Assembly (NCBI RefSeq): GCF_013523165.1
Contig: NZ_JAAMQI010000007.1
Span: 1-64,000, forward strand
DNA from: Pseudomonas entomophila
GTDB taxonomy: Bacteria > Pseudomonadota > Gammaproteobacteria > Pseudomonadales > Pseudomonadaceae
Direction: 5' to 3'
Length of the DNA: 64,000 nt
Shown: one piece after another, positions 39,088 to 51,150 of the stretch
Layout: each line of letters starts with the position of its first letter
How positions within the stretch are numbered: the first letter of the stretch is position 1
Translations under genes and position numbers: made by a program
The notes under the pieces: model-generated
The model's input: the letters and a program-made list of their open reading frames with translations, nothing else
Database searches by the model: none
What the model was told of the DNA's origin: nothing

Positions 39088-39543
39088 ATGGCCTACAAGC
39101 CCTCCCCCGCCCGCCCACCGTCCGAACTGCTGCGTGGCGCGCGGCCGCTCAAGCTGTTGCTGAACCAGGCCCAGCGCCTGGCGCACTTGCAACGCCTGCT
39201 GGAAAGCCAGTTGCAGCCGGCGGCACGTGCCCATTGCCATATTGCGGCCTGGCGCGACGGCGTCTTGTCGCTGGTGGTCACCGACGGGCACTGGGCCACG
39301 CGCCTGCGATACCAGCAAAAGCGCTTGCAGCGCCAGCTTCAGGTGCTCGAGGCCTTTGGCAACCTGCAGAAGATCCGCTTCCAGGTCAGGCCGCCCCTGG
39401 TGTCGGCGCCACGGGTCAGCCAGCCGATGGTGCTGTCCAACGGTGCCGCCACCAGCCTTCGCGATTCGGCCGAGGGCATCAGCGACCCGCGTTTGCGTGA
39501 GGCCTTGGAGCGCCTGGCCAAGCACGCATCGCCCAAGCCCTGA
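39088..39543 (+). CDS. dciA: DciA-type (DUF721) replicative helicase loader
   Basis: Protein of 151 residues with an N-terminal DUF721 domain (LKLLLNQAQRLAHLQRLLESQ; HCHIAAWRDGVLSLVVTDGHWATRLRYQ) and a flexible, polar C-terminal tail. DciA proteins interact with and help load the DnaB helicase in bacteria lacking DnaC. The lpxC-dciA-secA location fits P. aeruginosa as I recall. ATG 39088 opens MAYKPSPARPPSELLRG. An open frame continues 217 codons upstream through the REP array, but this is repeat DNA without coding character. No good ribosome site precedes the ATG, and GATAAGCT about 40 bases upstream may be a -10. Expression may thus be low or leader-poor. Confidence 0.88.
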   Translation: MAYKPSPARPPSELLRGARPLKLLLNQAQRLAHLQRLLESQLQPAARAHCHIAAWRDGVLSLVVTDGHWATRLRYQQKRLQRQLQVLEAFGNLQKIRFQVRPPLVSAPRVSQPMVLSNGAATSLRDSAEGISDPRLREALERLAKHASPKP

Positions 39544-39551
39544 CCCCAACG

Positions 39552-39580
39552 AAAAAGGCCGCCCCAAAGGGCGGCCTTTT
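39552..39580. terminator. Bidirectional terminator between dciA and lpxC
   Basis: AAAAGGCCGCC pairs with GGCGGCCTTTT around a CCAAAG-type loop. It is flanked by A-run and T-run on either side, so it can end both dciA (plus) and the dcw/lpxC transcript (minus). Confidence 0.92.
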
Positions 39581-39603
39581 CAGTGCATCAGCAAGCGAAT
39601 CGC

Positions 39604-40515
39604 TTACACGGCAGCCACAGGCCGCATGTAGGAAATCGGCGCCGTGCTGGCATCTTCGAACGTCACGACTTCCCAGGCATCGGTCTCGTCGATCAGGCGA
39701 CGCAACAGCTTGTTGTTCAGCGCATGGCCGGACTTGAAGCCGTAGAACTCGCCGATCAGGCTCTTGCCCAGCAGGTACAGGTCGCCGATGGCATCGAGGA
39801 TCTTGTGCTTGACGAATTCGTCCTCATAACGCAGGCCGTCCTCGTTGAGCACACCGCTCTCGTCGACGACGATGGCGTTGGCCACGCTGCCACCCAGTGC
39901 GCGGTTGTGCTTGCGCATGTACTCCAGGTCACGCATGAAACCGAACGTGCGTGCGCGGCTGACTTCCTTGACGAACGAGGTGCTGGAGAAGTCGACGCTG
40001 GCCGTCTGCGTGCGATTGCGCAGCACCGGATGGTCGAAATCTATTTCGAAGCTCACCTTGAAGCCTTCGAACGGCTTGAAGGTCGCGCGCTTGTCGCCAT
40101 CGGTAACGGTGACTTCACGCAGAATACGGATGAATTTCTTCGGCGCGTCCTGCTCTTCCAGGCCTGCCGACTGAATCAGAAACACGAATGGACCGGCGCT
40201 GCCATCCATGATCGGGACTTCCGATGCGGAAAGCTCCACATAGGCATTGTCGATGCCGAGGCCTGCCATGGCCGACAGCAGGTGCTCGACGGTATCGACC
40301 TTCACGCCACCGTCGACCAGCGTCGTGGACATGGTGGTTTCACCGACGTTCTTCGCCCAGGCGGCGATTTCCACGACCGGGTTCAGGTCGGCGCGGCGAA
40401 AGACGATGCCAGTGTCGACAGGCGCGGGCTTGAGGGTCAGGTAGACCTTTTCCCCCGAGTGCAGGCCGACGCCTGTGGCACGGATGGTATTCTTCAGGGT
40501 GCGTTGTCTAATCAT
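39604..40515 (-). CDS. lpxC: UDP-3-O-acyl-N-acetylglucosamine deacetylase LpxC
   Basis: Zinc deacetylase of 303 residues, the committed step of lipid A synthesis. Metal ligands are His78 ([10 protein letters not shown]) and the HxxxD pair in [17 protein letters not shown]. It starts [21 protein letters not shown], the normal beginning. It is the last gene of the dcw cluster, 112 bp after ftsZ. That gap holds an imperfect hairpin (40556-40589, CAAAGG/CCTTTG and GGG/CCC) with a TATCAT -10-like sequence, so lpxC may have its own promoter or a processed leader. In enterobacteria LpxC is degraded by FtsH; the C-terminal tail here (YMRPVAAV) differs. Confidence 0.98.
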   Translation of the reverse strand: MIRQRTLKNTIRATGVGLHSGEKVYLTLKPAPVDTGIVFRRADLNPVVEIAAWAKNVGETTMSTTLVDGGVKVDTVEHLLSAMAGLGIDNAYVELSASEVPIMDGSAGPFVFLIQSAGLEEQDAPKKFIRILREVTVTDGDKRATFKPFEGFKVSFEIDFDHPVLRNRTQTASVDFSSTSFVKEVSRARTFGFMRDLEYMRKHNRALGGSVANAIVVDESGVLNEDGLRYEDEFVKHKILDAIGDLYLLGKSLIGEFYGFKSGHALNNKLLRRLIDETDAWEVVTFEDASTAPISYMRPVAAV

Positions 40516-40627
40516 GGCTTCGGCCGCTTCAGCGCAAATTGCGAACAGGTATCAACAAAGGCCAGGGATGATAACAGACCCGACCTTTGCTGAACACCAA
40601 TCACCTGCATAGCCCTGATAAATTCCA

Positions 40628-41830
40628 TCAATCGGCCTGACGGCGCAGGAAGGCTGGAATGTCCAGGTAATCCAGGTCGTCCTGCGGGTTGAGCTTGGCT
40701 GCGGCAGCAGCGCCCTGGTGCGCCTGGTTGCGCATGACGGTCGGGCGCTCGAGGTCGCGGTAGTTGACCGAAGACTGCTCGTTGCGCACTGGCGCAGGGG
40801 CCGGCGTCTGTTGCGAAGCCGATGCGGCGGCCGATTGCAGCGTGTTGTCGATGACCTTGACCGGCTTCTCGATACGCGCACCCAGCCCGGTGGCCACGAC
40901 GGTCACGTGCAGCTCGTCGCGCATGTCCGGGTCGATGACGGTACCGACCTTGACCATGGCGTGATCGGAGGCGAAGGCCTCGATGATGCTGCCGACGTCG
41001 GAGTACTCGCCCAGGGACAGGTCGGGACCTGCGGTGATGTTGACCAGGATGCCGCGGGCGCCCTGCAGGTTGACGTCTTCGAGCAGCGGGTTGCGGATGG
41101 CCGCTTCGGTCGCTTCACGCGCACGGTTCGGGCCGCTGGCGCAGCCGGTACCCATCATGGCCATGCCCATCTCGCCCATCACGGTGCGCACGTCGGCGAA
41201 GTCGACGTTGATCATGCCCGGACGCTTGATGATGTCGGAAATACCGCGCACGGCGCCGGCCAGTACGTCATCGGCCTTGGCGAAGGCGGACAGCAGGCTG
41301 GCGTCCTTGCCGAGAATGGTCAGCAGTTTTTCGTTGGGAATGGTGATGAGCGAGTCGACGCTTTCGGCCAGCGAGCGGATCCCTTCGTCGGCGATCTGCA
41401 TGCGCTTGCGGCCTTCGAACGGGAACGGACGCGTGACCACGGCCACGGTCAGGATGCCCATTTCCTTCGCCACTTCGGCAATGATCGGCGCAGCACCCGT
41501 GCCGGTGCCGCCGCCCATGCCGGTGGTGATGAACACCATGTTGGTGCCTTGCAGCACTTCGGCGATGCGTTCACGGTCTTCCAGCGCGGCCTGACGACCG
41601 ACTTCCGGGTTGGCGCCAGCGCCCAAGCCCTTGGTGACCCCGGTACCCAGCTGCAGGATAGTGCGCGCACCAATGTTCTTGAGCGCCTGAGCATCGGTGT
41701 TGGCGCAGATGAACTCGACGCCTTCGATGTTGCTCTTGACCATGTGGTTGACGGCGTTGCCACCGCCGCCACCGACGCCGATCACCTTGATGACCGGGCT
41801 TTGCGGGACGTTGTCTACGAGCTCGAACAT
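40628..41830 (-). CDS. ftsZ: Cell division GTPase FtsZ
   Basis: Tubulin-like GTPase of 400 residues that forms the division ring. GGGGGNAVNHM near residue 18, the tubulin signature GGGTGTGAAPI, and the T7 loop (NVDFADVRTVM) are present. The C-terminal peptide DYLDIPAFLRRQ binds FtsA and ZipA. A variable Gln/Ala/Pro linker precedes it. ATG 41830 has a strong AAGGAGAGG site, as befits the most abundant protein of the cluster. It lies 56 bp after ftsA. Order ftsQ-ftsA-ftsZ-lpxC is the standard gamma-proteobacterial one. Confidence 0.99.
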   Translation of the reverse strand: MFELVDNVPQSPVIKVIGVGGGGGNAVNHMVKSNIEGVEFICANTDAQALKNIGARTILQLGTGVTKGLGAGANPEVGRQAALEDRERIAEVLQGTNMVFITTGMGGGTGTGAAPIIAEVAKEMGILTVAVVTRPFPFEGRKRMQIADEGIRSLAESVDSLITIPNEKLLTILGKDASLLSAFAKADDVLAGAVRGISDIIKRPGMINVDFADVRTVMGEMGMAMMGTGCASGPNRAREATEAAIRNPLLEDVNLQGARGILVNITAGPDLSLGEYSDVGSIIEAFASDHAMVKVGTVIDPDMRDELHVTVVATGLGARIEKPVKVIDNTLQSAAASASQQTPAPAPVRNEQSSVNYRDLERPTVMRNQAHQGAAAAAKLNPQDDLDYLDIPAFLRRQAD

Positions 41831-41886
41831 TTTCCCTCTCCTTACATTCTCTAGTTTTGTGCGCCTGCCACTACTGCTTTTGAAAC

Positions 41887-43140
41887 TTAGAAATTGCCTT
41901 GGACCCAGCGCTTGAAGCGCTCAAGCACTGGGGCCTTCGTTTCTTCGCCGTAACTGTTGCCGCCGTGCCCGGCCTGCGGGATGTCGTCGGACTGCTTTTG
42001 CAGACCGTAGGCGAGCAACCCCACGCCTGTGGAATAGATCGGGTTGCGCACGACGTCGCTCAGTCCCCGAACGCTATGCGGTACGCCCAGGCGCACCGGC
42101 ATGTGGAAAATTTCTTCGGCCAGCTCCACCGCACCTTCCATCTTCGCGGTGCCGCCGGTCAGCACGATGCCTGCCGGCACCAAGTCTTCATAACCGCTGC
42201 GGCGCAATTCTGCCTGGATCAAGGTGAAAAGCTCGTCGTAGCGAGGCTCGACCACTTCGGCCAGCGCCTGACGCGACAACTCGCGCGGTGGGCGATCACC
42301 CACGCTCGGCACCTTGATCGTCTCGCCTGCGCTGGCCAACTTGGCCAAGGCGCAGGCATAACGGATCTTGATCTCTTCAGCGTACTGGGTCGGCGTGCGC
42401 AAGGCCATGGCAATGTCGTTGGTAACCTGATCACCGGCAATGGGAATCACGGCTGTGTGACGAATGGCACCCTCGGTGAAGATGGCGATGTCGGTCGTGC
42501 CGCCGCCGATGTCCACCAGGCACACGCCCAGCTCTTTCTCGTCGTCGGTCAGCACCGAGTAGGCCGAGGCCAACTGCTCGAGGATGATGTCGTCGATTTC
42601 CAGCCCGCAGCGGCGCACGCACTTCTCGATGTTCTGCGCCGCGTTGACCGCGCAGGTCACCACGTGGACCTTGGCTTCCAGGCGCACACCGGACATGCCC
42701 AGTGGCTCGCGCACGCCTTCCTGGTTGTCGATCACGTAGTCCTGCGGCAGGGTGTGCAGGACCCGCTGATCGGCCGGGATGGCGACGGCCTGGGCCGCGT
42801 CCAGGACGCGCTCCAGGTCGGCGGCGCTGACCTCGCGGTCGCGGATGGCGACGATGCCGTGGGAGTTCAGGCTGCGGATATGGTTGCCTGCCACGCCGAC
42901 GAAGGCCGAGTGGATACGGCAGCCTGCCATCAGCTGGGCCTCTTCCACGGCACGCTGAATCGACTGGACGGTCGATTCGATGTTCACCACCACGCCCTTC
43001 TTCAGGCCGCGGGACGGGTGCGTCCCGATGCCGACGATTTCCAGCGTCCCGTCTTCACCGACTTCGCCCACCAGTGCCACCACCTTGGAGGTACCGATGT
43101 CCAGCCCGACGATCATCTTTCCGCTATGCGCGTTTGCCAT
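41887..43140 (-). CDS. ftsA: Cell division protein FtsA
   Basis: Actin-like ATPase of 417 residues that tethers FtsZ to the inner membrane. The phosphate-1 motif GLDIGTSKVVALVGE, the phosphate-2 motif VDIGGGTTDIAIF and the adenosine motif GIVLTGGTAKMEG are visible. The C-terminal amphipathic helix (ERFKRWVQGNF) is the membrane anchor. It starts at ATG 43140, 15 bp after ftsQ. Confidence 0.98.
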   Translation of the reverse strand: MANAHSGKMIVGLDIGTSKVVALVGEVGEDGTLEIVGIGTHPSRGLKKGVVVNIESTVQSIQRAVEEAQLMAGCRIHSAFVGVAGNHIRSLNSHGIVAIRDREVSAADLERVLDAAQAVAIPADQRVLHTLPQDYVIDNQEGVREPLGMSGVRLEAKVHVVTCAVNAAQNIEKCVRRCGLEIDDIILEQLASAYSVLTDDEKELGVCLVDIGGGTTDIAIFTEGAIRHTAVIPIAGDQVTNDIAMALRTPTQYAEEIKIRYACALAKLASAGETIKVPSVGDRPPRELSRQALAEVVEPRYDELFTLIQAELRRSGYEDLVPAGIVLTGGTAKMEGAVELAEEIFHMPVRLGVPHSVRGLSDVVRNPIYSTGVGLLAYGLQKQSDDIPQAGHGGNSYGEETKAPVLERFKRWVQGNF

Positions 43141-43155
43141 TTGTCCTGCCTCTCT

Positions 43156-44025
43156 CTAATTCTTGGCAACGGCGGGTTGGGCCGTCGTCGGTGCAATCGG
43201 TTCCCGCCAACCAACGGCCAGGCCGTTGGCGTAACGCAGATCGATGCGGGCAATGTGGGTGATCTGCTCTTTGAGTGTCTTGTCGTAAATGGCAATGAAA
43301 CGGCGCATCTTTTCTACCAGGTGGTCACGTCCCAACAATAATTCGATACCCGGCCCGGCCGTGCCCGAACCGGTGGTGAGGAACCAGCTGCCGCGTTCAC
43401 GCAGCTCCAGCCGAGCGATGGAGAAGCCCAATGGGCGCAGCATCTGGCTCAACACCTGGTACTGCTGCATGACCTGCTGCGGCGCACGCTGCGGCCCGGC
43501 CAGCTTGGGCAGGTGCTCGTAGTTGGCCAGTTCGCGCGGCGCAAAGGCCTGGCCCTGGTTGTTGAGCAGGGCATCGTCGCCCCAGCGCGCGACCGGCAGT
43601 TGCTCTTCGAGCCGCACCACGACCTCGTCCGGCCAGACGCGACGCACTTCGGCGTGGGCGATCCAGGGCATCTGCTCGAGTTCGGCGCGCATCGCGCTCA
43701 GGTCGACGGTGAAGAAACTGGCGGCGACGTACGGCGCGATCCGCTGCTGCACCGCCTGCTGGCTGATGTAGCTCAGGTCGCCCTGCACGGCGATCTTGGT
43801 GATGGGGCGGTCGGCATACGGCATCAGGCGGATGGCGCCCTCGTAGGCGCCAAAGCCTGCAGCCACCAGCAGCACGGGCCAGAGCAGGCGCTTGAAGACA
43901 CCGAAATGGGTTTTCTTCAGGCGCGCCGCGACCGGCTCTTCAGCCACCAGACGACTGGCACCGCGCGGCACCGGCTTGTTGCGGCCGGGGGCGGGTTGCT
44001 GCTGACGTACCATCGCGCCTTGCAT
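43156..44025 (-). CDS. ftsQ: Cell division protein FtsQ
   Basis: Bitopic divisome protein of 289 residues. A basic cytosolic segment of about 45 residues is followed by one membrane helix ([19 protein letters not shown]) and a periplasmic POTRA domain ([20 protein letters not shown], then [22 protein letters not shown]) that binds FtsB and FtsL. It starts [17 protein letters not shown]; the second Met at residue 5 is an alternative start. It is 6 bp downstream of ddlB. Confidence 0.96.
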   Translation of the reverse strand: MQGAMVRQQQPAPGRNKPVPRGASRLVAEEPVAARLKKTHFGVFKRLLWPVLLVAAGFGAYEGAIRLMPYADRPITKIAVQGDLSYISQQAVQQRIAPYVAASFFTVDLSAMRAELEQMPWIAHAEVRRVWPDEVVVRLEEQLPVARWGDDALLNNQGQAFAPRELANYEHLPKLAGPQRAPQQVMQQYQVLSQMLRPLGFSIARLELRERGSWFLTTGSGTAGPGIELLLGRDHLVEKMRRFIAIYDKTLKEQITHIARIDLRYANGLAVGWREPIAPTTAQPAVAKN

Positions 44026-44031
44026 GGCTCG

Positions 44032-46434
<2,403 letters not shown>

Positions 46435-46442
<8 letters not shown>

Positions 46443-47514
46443 GGGCGACCTCCAGGCAGAGGTCGACCACGGTACCGGTTGCGTCAGGCGTGGCCAGGCG
46501 GCGTGCGGTGCCGGCCATGGCGTTGAGTTTCTCGGGTTGCATCAGTACCTCGTTCAGGCGTTCAGCGAGCTGCGCTGCGCCGGTTGTCGCTTGTGGCATC
46601 AGGAAGGCGGCGCCTTCGCGAGCCAGGTAATGGGCGTTGTGGGTCTGGTGATCGTCGATGGCGTGGGGCAAGGGCACCAGCATCGACGGCAGCCCGGCGG
46701 CGGCCAGCTCGCTCACGGTCAGCGCGCCGGACCGGCACACCACCAGATCGGCCCAGCCATAAGCCTGGGCCATGTCCTTGATGAACGGCTCGACCTGGGC
46801 TTCGAGCCCGGCCTGGCGGTAGCGCTCGGCAGTGATCGCGGCATGCTGCCGGCCGGCCTGGTGGAAGACTTCCGGGCGGACGTCGCCCGGCACTTCGGCC
46901 AATGCCTGGGGCAGCAACACGTTCAAGGGCTCGGCCCCCAGGCTGCCCCCCAGCACCAACAGGCGCGCACGACGTCCGGCCAAGGGCGCACGGCTGTCGT
47001 TCAGGAACAGCTCGGCACGCACCGGATTACCCGTGGTACGGCGCTTCTCGCTCGGCGGGAACGTCTCGGGGAAGGCCTCGCAGACACGCGCCGCCAAGGG
47101 CGCCAGCAGACGGTTGGCCGTGCCGGCGCGGGCATTCTGTTCGTGGATCACCAGCGGTACCCCACACAGGCGCGCCGCCACGCCACCCGGGCCGGTCACG
47201 TAACCGCCGAACCCCAGTACGCAGACCGGCTTGACCTGCCGGATGATGCGCCGCGCCTGGGCCACGGCCTTGACCAGGGTCAACGGGGCCTTGAGCAGGG
47301 ACAGCTTGCCCTTGCCGCGCAGCCCGGTGACCTGGATCAGGTGCAAGGGCAACCCTGCCTGGGGCACCAGCTCGTTCTCGATGCCGCGCGGCGTGCCCAG
47401 CCAGTGCACGCGGTAGCCGCGGGCCTGGAACTCACGCGCGCAGGCCAGGGCCGGGAAGACATGCCCGCCCGTCCCCCCGGCCATGATCAATACGCTCTTG
47501 CCGTCATCGGCCAT
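46435..47514 (-). CDS. murG: Lipid II synthase glycosyltransferase MurG
   Basis: Peripheral membrane glycosyltransferase of 359 residues that adds GlcNAc to lipid I. The glycine-rich loop [14 protein letters not shown] is at the start, [14 protein letters not shown] (about 100) follows, and the UDP-GlcNAc signature is [30 protein letters not shown] 47514 ([11 protein letters not shown]) is used; a Met six codons upstream is possible. It overlaps ftsW by 11 bp and murC by 8 bp. Confidence 0.97.
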
Positions 47515-48718
47515 GGGCAGGCTCCTCGGCAAAGTCGCTCTCTTTGAATTCGTGCTCTTCGCTGCCCAGGTGCGTTCGACTCTCCCACTCGATGCGCAGC
47601 AACAGCCCGACGCAGGCGCAGCAGATCACCAGCGAGCTGCCCCCGTAGCTGAGGAAGGGCAAGGTCAGGCCCTTGGTCGGCAACAGGCCGACGTTCACAC
47701 CGATGTTGATCAGGAACTGGCCGATCCACAGGAAGGACAGGCCGAACGCCATGTAGGCCGCGAAGAACTGCTTGGCCTTCTCGGCCCACAGGCCGATGTA
47801 CAAGGCGCGCACGGTGACGAACACGAACAGCGCCACGGTGACCAGCGAGCCGACCACGCCCAGCTCCTCGGCCAGCACCGAGAACACGAAGTCAGTGTGC
47901 GCCTCGGGCAGGTAGAACTGCTTCTGCACACTGTTGCCCAGGCCCACGCCCAGCCACTCGCCGCGGCCGAAGGCGATCAGGGCCTGGGTCAACTGGTAAC
48001 CGGAGCCGAACTGATCGGACCAGGGGTCGGTGAAGGTGATCAGACGCGCCATCCGGTAAGGCTGGGCCTGTACCAGCACGAACACCGCGACCACGGCCAG
48101 CACCACCATCAGGCTGAAGCGGAACAGCCCCACCCCGCCGAGGAACAGCATGGCGGCTGCAGCGCCCATCATCACCACGGTGGCGCCGAAGTCGGGCTCC
48201 ATCAGCAGCAGGCCGGCCATGGGCAGCAACACGATGAACGGCTTGAAGAAGCCCATCCAGCTCTCGCGCACTTCCTGCTGGCGGCGGACCAGGTAGCCGG
48301 CCAGGTAGATGACCACGAAGACCTTGGCGATCTCCGACGGCTGCACGTTGAAGAAGCTGAAGCCGATCCAGCGCATCGACCCGTTGACCTCACGCCCGAT
48401 GCCGGGCACCAGCACCAGCACCAGCAGCCCGAAGGCGCACAGCAGCATGGTGAACCCCATGCGCTGCCAGGTGGCGATCGGCACCAGCATGGTGACGCCG
48501 CAGGCGCCCAGGCCCAGCGCCACGTACACCAGGTGGCGGAACATGTGGTACAGCGGGTTGCCGGACTGCACGGCCGCGACTTCTGACGAGGCCGAGGTGA
48601 TCATCACCAGGCCCAGGCCGAGCAACGCCAGGCAGCCGGCCAGGAAGGCGAAGTCCAGGTCGATGCCACGGCCGCTGATCAGCGGTGAGGGATACGGCTT
48701 GATGACATTGAAGATCAT
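47504..48718 (-). CDS. ftsW: Septal peptidoglycan polymerase FtsW
   Basis: SEDS-family glycosyltransferase of 404 residues with about ten membrane helices, polymerising lipid II at the septum together with FtsI. Characteristic stretches are GINGSMRWIG-like VNGSMRWIGFSFFNVQPSEIAKV, LLMEPDFGATVVM (with the catalytic-type Asp), FGRGEWLGVGLGNSVQKQFYLPEAHTDFVFSVLAEELG, and PTKGLTLPFLSYGGSS near the end. It overlaps murD by 4 bp and murG by 11 bp. Confidence 0.97.
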   Translation of the reverse strand: MIFNVIKPYPSPLISGRGIDLDFAFLAGCLALLGLGLVMITSASSEVAAVQSGNPLYHMFRHLVYVALGLGACGVTMLVPIATWQRMGFTMLLCAFGLLVLVLVPGIGREVNGSMRWIGFSFFNVQPSEIAKVFVVIYLAGYLVRRQQEVRESWMGFFKPFIVLLPMAGLLLMEPDFGATVVMMGAAAAMLFLGGVGLFRFSLMVVLAVVAVFVLVQAQPYRMARLITFTDPWSDQFGSGYQLTQALIAFGRGEWLGVGLGNSVQKQFYLPEAHTDFVFSVLAEELGVVGSLVTVALFVFVTVRALYIGLWAEKAKQFFAAYMAFGLSFLWIGQFLINIGVNVGLLPTKGLTLPFLSYGGSSLVICCACVGLLLRIEWESRTHLGSEEHEFKESDFAEEPAHGR

Positions 48719-50061
48719 GCCAGTGCTCCCACGGCCTGCGCGAACAGGCGCCCACGCTCTTCGAAATTGCGGAACATGTCGAGGCTGGCACAGGCGGGCG
48801 ACAGCAGCACCGCATCGCCTGGCAGGGCCAGGGCAGCGCTGCGTCGCACGGCCTCTTCGAGGCTGCTCACGCGCACCTGCACGACCTCGTCGCCCAGCGC
48901 CTCGGCCAGGCGATCGGCGTCACGCCCCAGCAGCACCACCGCACGGCAGTGACGCGCCACCGGGCCGCGCAAGGCCGAAAAATCGGCGCCCTTGCCATCG
49001 CCGCCAGCGATCAGCACCAACTGGCCGTCGATGTCGGCTCCCAGGCCTTCGATCGCCGCAAGTGCCGCACCGACGTTGGTGGCCTTGGAGTCGTCGTACC
49101 AGTTCACCGCCTCGCGCTCACGCACCCATTGGCAACGGTGCGCCAGGCCGGTGAAGGCCCGCAGGGCGTCGAGCATCGGCGCGAAGGCCAGGCCGACGGC
49201 ATGGCCCAGCGCCAGGGCGGCCAGTGCGTTGCTCTGGTTGTGAGCGCCCCGGACCTTCAGCTCCCGCACCGGCATCAGGGGCTGGAACTCGAACGCCAGG
49301 TGCTTCTCGCCGTCGACCTCGCGCAACCCGAACGCCTTGAAGTCCGGCGCATTGAGGCCGAAGGTCCAGCAGGGCTGGCCTTCGACCGGCAAGGGCCGGC
49401 TCAGGGCATCCTGACGGTTGACCACCACCTGGCGCGCACCACGGAAGATCCGGTGCTTGGCCAGGTGATAGGCCGGCAGGCCGCTGTAGCGGTCCATGTG
49501 GTCTTCGCTGATGTTCAGGACCGTCGCCACCTCGGCGTCGAGCTGGTCGGTGGTTTCCAGCTGGAAACTCGACAGCTCGAGCACGTACAGCTCGACGCCG
49601 TCGTCCAGCAGGTCCAGCGCTGGCGTGCCCAGGTTGCCGCCGACCGCCACTCGCTTGCCGGCCTGGACGGCCATCTCGCCGACCAGGGTGGTGACGGTGC
49701 TTTTCGCATTCGAGCCGGTGATGGCCACGATCGGCGCCTTGGCGTGCCGGGCGAACAACTCGATGTCGCCCGACAGTCGCACGCCCCGTGCCGCCGCTGC
49801 CTGCAGCGCAGGCGTGGCCAGGGCCAGACCGGGACTGACGTACAGTTCGTCGGCGCGGCAGAGGAACTCGACGTCGAGTTCACCGCAGCGCACGTCCACG
49901 TGCGGATAGTCGCGACGCAACGTCTCGAGCTCTGGCGGGCACGCGCGCGTGTCGGCGACCGCAAAGGCGATGCCCCGGCTCGCCAGGAAGCGAACCAGGG
50001 ACATGCCGCTCTTGCCGAGGCCGACGACGATGCGGAAGTGGTCAGATGCGATCAGGGACAC
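48715..50061 (-). CDS. murD: UDP-MurNAc-L-alanine--D-glutamate ligase MurD
   Basis: Mur ligase of 448 residues adding D-Glu. The ATP loop reads ITGSNAKSTVTTLVGEM, with Ala where Gly is more usual (GSNGKST), a variation seen in Pseudomonas. WYDDSKATNVGAALAAIEGL and AGGDGKGADFSAL are MurD hallmarks. The N-terminal domain (VVGLGKSGMSLVRFLASRG) binds the UDP end. It sits 6 bp after mraY and overlaps ftsW by 4 bp. Confidence 0.97.
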   Translation of the reverse strand: MSLIASDHFRIVVGLGKSGMSLVRFLASRGIAFAVADTRACPPELETLRRDYPHVDVRCGELDVEFLCRADELYVSPGLALATPALQAAAARGVRLSGDIELFARHAKAPIVAITGSNAKSTVTTLVGEMAVQAGKRVAVGGNLGTPALDLLDDGVELYVLELSSFQLETTDQLDAEVATVLNISEDHMDRYSGLPAYHLAKHRIFRGARQVVVNRQDALSRPLPVEGQPCWTFGLNAPDFKAFGLREVDGEKHLAFEFQPLMPVRELKVRGAHNQSNALAALALGHAVGLAFAPMLDALRAFTGLAHRCQWVREREAVNWYDDSKATNVGAALAAIEGLGADIDGQLVLIAGGDGKGADFSALRGPVARHCRAVVLLGRDADRLAEALGDEVVQVRVSSLEEAVRRSAALALPGDAVLLSPACASLDMFRNFEERGRLFAQAVGALA

Positions 50062-50067
50062 GCGCGA

Positions 50068-51150
50068 CTACCTCAGTTTCAGGGTGGCAAGGCCGATGAG
50101 CACCAGGATCACCGTGATGATCCAGAAGCGCACGATCACCCGGGGCTCGGGCCAGCCTTTGAGTTCGAAATGGTGATGGATCGGTGCCATGCGAAAGACC
50201 CGCTTGCCGGTCAGCTTGAACGAGGCGACCTGGATGACCACCGACAGGGTCTCCATCACGAACACGCCACCCATGATGAACAGCACGATTTCCTGACGCA
50301 CGATGACTGCGATGGTGCCCAGGGCCGCGCCCAGCGCCAGGGCGCCGACGTCGCCCATGAACACCTGGGCCGGGTAGGTGTTGAACCAGAGAAAGCCCAG
50401 GCCTGCCCCGATCAGCGCGCCACAGAACACGATCAGCTCGCCGGCGCCCGGTACGTACGGGATGAGCAGGTATTCGGCAAACTTCACGTTGCCCGACAGG
50501 TAGCAGAAGATGCCCAGGGCGCCGCCGACCATCACGGTCGGCATGATCGCCAGGCCATCGAGGCCGTCGGTAAGGTTGACCGCGTTGCTCGAACCGACGA
50601 TGACGAAGTAGGTCAGCACGATGAAGCCTGCGCCCAGGGGTAGGGTCAGGTCCTTGAACATCGGCACGATCAGCGTGGTTTCGACGCTGGTGGGCGCCGT
50701 CACGTAGAGGAAGACCGCAGCGCCCAGGCCGAACACCGATTGCCAGAAGTACTTCCAGCGGCTCGGCAGGCCACGCGAGTTCTTCTCGATCACCTTGCGG
50801 TAGTCATCGACCCAGCCAATGGCGCCGAACAGCAGGGTGACGATCAGCACGACCCACACGTAGCGATTGGTCAGGTCGGCCCACAGCAGCGTGCTGATGC
50901 CGATGGCGGACAGGATCAGCGCACCGCCCATGGTCGGCGTGCCGGACTTGGACAGGTGCGATTGCGGACCGTCGTTGCGAACGGCCTGGCCGATCTGACG
51001 GATCTGCAGCGTACGAATCATCCATGGCCCCAGCCACAGCGCCAGCGACAAGGCGGTCAGCACGCCGAGAATCCCGCGCAGGGACAGGTACTGAAAGACC
51101 GCAAAGCCTTTGTGGAACTGTTGCAGATACTCAGCCAACAGCAGCAGCAT
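50068..51150 (-). CDS. mraY: Phospho-MurNAc-pentapeptide transferase MraY
   Basis: Integral membrane enzyme of 360 residues, ten helices, forming lipid I from UDP-MurNAc-pentapeptide and undecaprenyl phosphate. Motifs are [28 protein letters not shown] with the catalytic Asp pair, [16 protein letters not shown], and [17 protein letters not shown] 51150 overlaps the murF stop by one base (TAATG). Confidence 0.98.
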   Translation of the reverse strand: MLLLLAEYLQQFHKGFAVFQYLSLRGILGVLTALSLALWLGPWMIRTLQIRQIGQAVRNDGPQSHLSKSGTPTMGGALILSAIGISTLLWADLTNRYVWVVLIVTLLFGAIGWVDDYRKVIEKNSRGLPSRWKYFWQSVFGLGAAVFLYVTAPTSVETTLIVPMFKDLTLPLGAGFIVLTYFVIVGSSNAVNLTDGLDGLAIMPTVMVGGALGIFCYLSGNVKFAEYLLIPYVPGAGELIVFCGALIGAGLGFLWFNTYPAQVFMGDVGALALGAALGTIAVIVRQEIVLFIMGGVFVMETLSVVIQVASFKLTGKRVFRMAPIHHHFELKGWPEPRVIVRFWIITVILVLIGLATLKLR

